NCBI GenBank assembly: GCA_017475875.1
Contig: JAFVET010000154.1
Location: forward strand, 1 to 9,168
Direction of reading: 5' to 3'
Length of the DNA: 9,168 nt
From: Candidatus Methanomethylophilaceae archaeon
Lineage (GTDB): Archaea > Thermoplasmatota > Thermoplasmata > Methanomassiliicoccales > Methanomethylophilaceae
A program made the position numbers and the translations under genes. The notes under the pieces were generated by a model. It saw only the letters and a list, made by a program, of their open reading frames with translations. It did no database searches and was not told where the DNA came from. Of the stretch, positions 6,151 to 9,168 are shown one piece after another (the stretch's first letter is position 1; every line of letters starts with the position of its first letter).

Positions 6151-6180
6151 CTGCACCACCTTCAGTACGGAGGTGCAGGT
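6149..6180 (-). repeat. 9-bp perfect inverted repeat over the start of the ATPase gene: candidate operator
   Basis: ACCTGCACC (6149-6157) and GGTGCAGGT (6172-6180) are exact reverse complements with a 14-base spacer. The pair lies between the TATA box (6190-6197) and the start codon on the minus strand and covers the expected transcription start. As DNA it fits a dimer-binding operator; as RNA it would fold over the start codon. It may serve autoregulation of the ATPase gene. Confidence 0.5.
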
Positions 6181-6189
6181 TTTAATGGA

Positions 6190-6197
6190 ATATATAA
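6190..6197 (-). promoter_or_regulatory. TATA box of the AAA ATPase gene
   Basis: On the minus strand this reads TTATATAT, placing initiation near 6165-6170 and leaving a very short leader. The gene therefore probably has its own promoter and is not just the tail of the ABC operon. Confidence 0.6.
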
Positions 6198-6229
6198 CCC
6201 GAATGTTTTGGCAGGGAGATGTGAGACGT

Positions 6230-7003
6230 TCAGTTGAGTACCTGGTCCAGGAGGATCACGGGCCTTCCCTGGTGCTGGATGACCTCGCAGTTGACGTTGT
6301 AGACCTCGAGTATGTTCTCCGCCGTTATGACGTCGTTGGCCGGTCCCACCTGTTTGATCCTTCCCGGTTTCTCCATCAGGACCACGTTGTCAGCGAACAT
6401 CGACGCGATGTTGAGGTTGTGGCTGATCATTATCACCATGATCCCCCTGGAAACGGCTATCTCGTGCATCAGGGACGTGACGAAGATCTGGTGCCTTATG
6501 TCCAGGTTCGACGTCGGTTCGTCCAGGATCAGGATCTCCGTCTCCTGAACCAGGCCCCTGGCGATGGCCACCGTCTGGTGCTGCCCTGCGGAGAGCTCGT
6601 TGAACGGCCTGTCCGCGTATTCCGTAAGGTCGAGGACCTCGAGGGCCTTCTTCACGCGTATGATGTCGGTGGACGAAGTCCTCCAACCACCCTTGTTCGC
6701 CCTTCCGATGAGGACGGTGTCGAACACCGGCATGGCGAAGACGTCGTCCGACTGGACCGGGACGTAGGATATGATCTCCGCTATCTCCTTGCGGGTCATC
6801 TCTTTGACGTCGCGGCCGTTGACCTTGACGGTCCCCGCAGTGGGGGTTAGGAGTTTGTTCATGCACTTGATGAGGGTCGATTTCCCGACCCCGTTGGGAC
6901 CAATGATGCACGTCAGACCGGGGCCCTCCAGGTGGAGGTCTATCCCCTGGAGGATCTTGGTCGTACCGTACCCGGCGTCCATGTTCTCTATGTCGATCTC
7001 CAT
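6230..7003 (-). CDS. ABC importer ATP-binding protein (FepC/BtuD type), second system
   Basis: This 257-residue ATPase would drive the permease encoded just upstream on the minus strand. It shows Walker A GPNGVGKST (35-43), Q-loop Gln84 in VPVQSDD, signature LSAGQHQ (137-143), Walker B ILILDEP with Asp161-Glu162, D-loop SNLD (165-168) and switch His195. The signature has Ala for the usual second Gly, a common variant. The ATG at 7003 starts four bases after the permease stop, with CTGGTGA as ribosome site. It is a paralogue of the ATPase at 223-1032, with the motifs at nearly the same residue numbers; the two differ in the Q-loop region, which suggests separate importers and not a recent duplication. 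It ends in TGA. Confidence 0.94.
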   Translation of the reverse strand: MEIDIENMDAGYGTTKILQGIDLHLEGPGLTCIIGPNGVGKSTLIKCMNKLLTPTAGTVKVNGRDVKEMTRKEIAEIISYVPVQSDDVFAMPVFDTVLIGRANKGGWRTSSTDIIRVKKALEVLDLTEYADRPFNELSAGQHQTVAIARGLVQETEILILDEPTSNLDIRHQIFVTSLMHEIAVSRGIMVIMISHNLNIASMFADNVVLMEKPGRIKQVGPANDVITAENILEVYNVNCEVIQHQGRPVILLDQVLN

Positions 7004-7007
7004 AGTA

Positions 7008-8138
7008 TCACCAGGACGATTTCTTCTGTTTCAGGATGAGGTACAGGAACATCGGTCCTCCGATGAACGCGGTCACCACTCCTACCTGCAGGGTCGCAGG
7101 TGCGATCACGGTGCGTCCGATGAAATCCGCCACTTCCAGGAGCACGGCTCCGAACATCGCCGACGATATCACCAGGTACCGGTTGTCGGCCCCCACGAAT
7201 ATCCTGCACACGTGGGGCGATACGAGACCTACGAACCCGATGAGTCCGGTGAAGCTCACGACTGTCGCCACCACCAGGGATATCAGGAGCAGGAGGAGGA
7301 TCCTCATGTTCTCGACGTCCAGGCCCATGGCCTTGGCGCTGTCGTCCCCCGTGGCCAATATGTTCAGCTTGCGGGAGAAGAACTGGGTGAGCACTATGCC
7401 CGCGAGGACGACGACCCCCATGATCGGGATCTCGGACCATTTGCAGTCGGCGACCGTACCGACCGTCCAGGAATACAGTTTCGCAAGCGCATCCGGGTCG
7501 GCGTTGAGCTTCAGCACGGTCGAGAAGGAGTTGAAGATGAACATGACCGCGATACCGGCCATGACCATGGTCGTGGGGGAGGCACCCTTCAGTTTTCCCA
7601 CCGAAAGCATGATGGCCATCGGGATGAGGGCGAACACGAAGGCGTTGACCACGATCGAGTAGTTCCCTCCCACAAGGGAGATTCCGAGCGTGATCGCCAG
7701 CGTGGCCCCGAATCCTGCACCCGACGATATCCCGGTGGTGTACGGGTCCGCGAGCGGGTTCTTCATCACCGACTGCATGACGCATCCCGCTATCGCGAGA
7801 CCGGCACCCGTTATCAGTGCGGCCGCGATCCTGGGGAGGCGCTCGTCGACGACGATGTAGTCCAGGGTTATGTCCTTGACGTGTCCCGTCAGGTGCTCCC
7901 ATATGATGCCGTAGCACTCGAGGAACCCGATGTCCATCGATCCGTATGTGATGGACAGGCCGGCCACGATGACGGCGGCTATCACGCACGCGAACGTGAA
8001 CGCGAGTTTGCGGAGTTCCGACGTGCGGTAGGCCGTTACCGCGGCCCTGGACTCCTCGGACTCGGTGTCGTCCTCGGACGTCCAGATGGCGGCCGCACGC
8101 TTGACGTAATCGTTCCCGCCGGTCTGTCCATCAGCCAT
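7008..8138 (-). CDS. FecCD/BtuC-type ABC importer permease
   Basis: This 376-residue integral membrane protein should form the homodimeric channel of a metal-chelate, haem or corrinoid importer. It carries the family hallmark RLPRIAAALITGAGLAIAG, then QSVMKNPLADPYTTGISSGA, the ATPase-contact segment GFVGLVSPHVCRIFVGADNR and a last helix QVGVVTAFIGGPMFLYLIL. Around ten hydrophobic helices are apparent. An acidic cytoplasmic N-terminal extension of about 45 residues, absent from most family members, precedes the first helix. I place the start at 8138, where GAGGT stands seven bases upstream and the gene begins ten bases after the binding-protein stop. The in-frame GTG at 8201 would overlap that gene and lacks a ribosome site. 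Confidence 0.93.
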   Translation of the reverse strand: MADGQTGGNDYVKRAAAIWTSEDDTESEESRAAVTAYRTSELRKLAFTFACVIAAVIVAGLSITYGSMDIGFLECYGIIWEHLTGHVKDITLDYIVVDERLPRIAAALITGAGLAIAGCVMQSVMKNPLADPYTTGISSGAGFGATLAITLGISLVGGNYSIVVNAFVFALIPMAIMLSVGKLKGASPTTMVMAGIAVMFIFNSFSTVLKLNADPDALAKLYSWTVGTVADCKWSEIPIMGVVVLAGIVLTQFFSRKLNILATGDDSAKAMGLDVENMRILLLLLISLVVATVVSFTGLIGFVGLVSPHVCRIFVGADNRYLVISSAMFGAVLLEVADFIGRTVIAPATLQVGVVTAFIGGPMFLYLILKQKKSSW

Positions 8139-8148
8139 TCGCGATACC

Positions 8149-9168
8149 TCACTTGCTGTATCCGGCACCGGTGTAGGTGAATCCCTGGCGGGCGTCGGCA
8201 CCGCTCCTCACCGCGAAGTCGTCCAGGTACTTCTGGAGGAAGTCGAGGGCCTTGTCGAGGTCGAAGAGTTCGGGGTAGAGGTGGGCGGCGAGGATGTAGC
8301 ATCCCGCGGGTCCGGCCGCGAACGGCATCATCTCGAAGTCGACCACGTACATCTTCTCGTTCTTGAACTGGGTGGTGGAACCGTAGACCGCCTTTAGGTA
8401 GTCCTCGACCAGACCGTTGAACTCGCTCCAGTCGCAGTTCTTCTGGAACATCACGACGACCTCGTCGGTGGCGGAGGCGTTGAAGTTCTCGACGGATCCG
8501 AGCGAGGTGAAGTTGGTCTTCCCGACGTAGGGGTCCTGGAAGTTGATGACCTTGTTGAACCAGAGGGCGGGACCCTGGGCGGAGCCGAAGGCGGCGATCT
8601 GCGAGACGTTGGTGCTGTAGCACCTGACCGCGGTCACGGTCTTCTTGGAACCGATCTTCTGCTCGATCGAGTCCATGAGTCCCATGGCCTCGTCGTACCA
8701 GGCCTTGTAGTCGTCGGACAGGCTCTGGTTTCCGAGCATGCACGCGAGTTCCAGGACACCCTGTATGACGTCGGGGCCCTGGCAGGGCACGATCACGAAT
8801 GACATCTTGTCGGCGAGTCCGGAAGCGACGGCCTTGTCCCAGATGTAGTCCACGTTCTGGCCGCCGGTCCACTGCATGAAGGTTCCGATGGTGCCCTTGT
8901 TGTACAGGTCGTTGAGGCTCTCGATGGTGATCTCCCTCCAGCTGCCCATGACCGGCATCTTGTCCGTTCCGGGGTAGACGTTGCTGTAGTTCTTGGGGGT
9001 CGTGTCGTCGACCGCCTTGAGCATGTCGTAGGATTTGATGGCGAGGAGGAGCTGGAGCACGAGGTACTCCGCACCGATCTTGTCGCTGATGGGGTAGTTC
9101 ACATAGGTGACCCTTTCGTACTTGTTGAAGTAGTACATGCGGGTGCTCTGTTTGTCCACGATCTTCTG
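8149..9168 (-). CDS. ABC importer substrate-binding protein (FepB/BtuF-like), N-terminus outside window
   Basis: The frame is open to the window edge, giving 339 residues without the signal peptide, so the start lies beyond 9168. The sequence follows the class III (helical backbone) binding-protein plan: VNYPISDKIGAEYLVLQLLL (like the 'P.RIV' first strand and helix), then PVMGSWREITIESLNDL (like 'vG....n.E.i..l'), a second lobe after the linker helix SLSDDYKAWYDEAM, and a C-terminal region with DFEMMPFAAGPAGCYILAAH. It would capture the ligand outside the membrane for the permease at 7008-8138. The gene order, binding protein then permease then ATPase, is the usual operon order. Nothing visible fixes the ligand. 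It ends in TGA. Confidence 0.87.
   Translation of the reverse strand, partial: QKIVDKQSTRMYYFNKYERVTYVNYPISDKIGAEYLVLQLLLAIKSYDMLKAVDDTTPKNYSNVYPGTDKMPVMGSWREITIESLNDLYNKGTIGTFMQWTGGQNVDYIWDKAVASGLADKMSFVIVPCQGPDVIQGVLELACMLGNQSLSDDYKAWYDEAMGLMDSIEQKIGSKKTVTAVRCYSTNVSQIAAFGSAQGPALWFNKVINFQDPYVGKTNFTSLGSVENFNASATDEVVVMFQKNCDWSEFNGLVEDYLKAVYGSTTQFKNEKMYVVDFEMMPFAAGPAGCYILAAHLYPELFDLDKALDFLQKYLDDFAVRSGADARQGFTYTGAGYSK

Noticed and set aside
6771..8180. 469-codon plus-strand open frame
   Set aside because: It lies opposite the ATPase and permease genes, is rich in Arg, His and Asp, and has no domain; it is a shadow frame.
1..9168. CRISPR array, tRNA genes, insertion sequences or integrase
   Set aside because: I saw no spaced direct repeats, cloverleaf sequence, transposase or integrase motif on either strand.

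Overview
The window reads as part of an archaeal chromosome, most probably a member of the Methanomassiliicoccales (Thermoplasmata). Four lines of evidence support this. Promoters carry archaeal TATA boxes. A 5S rRNA gene stands alone with its own promoter, as in Thermoplasmata. Two genes carry an in-frame TAG inside a conserved domain, as expected of a host that decodes amber as pyrrolysine. Every natural gene end that can be judged is TGA. The DNA is G+C-rich with C or G favoured at third codon positions. The lineage is inferred; no pyl gene or 16S rRNA lies in the window.

Layout, left to right. (1) 1-1032, plus strand: the C-terminal end of a FecCD/BtuC-type permease, coupled through an ATGA overlap to its ABC ATPase. 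(2) 1111-1551: a small NADAR-family gene with an in-frame TAG at codon 64. (3) About 1605-1732: a 5S rRNA gene with TATA box and T-rich terminator. (4) 1847-5120: a nitrogenase-like operon. Its first gene fuses a complete NifH-type reductase to a NifD-type component-1 domain. That domain is interrupted by a second TAG (3485) and then by about four apparent single-base losses (3690-3894). The second gene, coupled by ATGA, is a further NifD/K-type component-1 protein. (5) 5041-6150, minus strand: an OLD/AAA-type ATPase that converges on and overlaps the nitrogenase-like operon. (6) 6230-9168, minus strand: a second FecBCD-type ABC importer in the order substrate-binding protein (partial), permease, ATPase.

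How the genes may work together: a NifH-like electron donor and a NifD/K-like pair sit between two importers of the family that moves iron chelates, haem and corrinoids. Each component-1 protein keeps two of the three P-cluster-type cysteines, and the cofactor ligands of true nitrogenase are missing. I infer a reductive enzyme acting on, or making, a metal chelate or tetrapyrrole-like compound handled by these importers, not nitrogen fixation. The substrate cannot be read from the sequence.

The most interesting points are the candidate pyrrolysine codons in a NADAR protein and in a nitrogenase-like protein, the NifH-NifD fusion, and two perfect inverted repeats placed on promoters.
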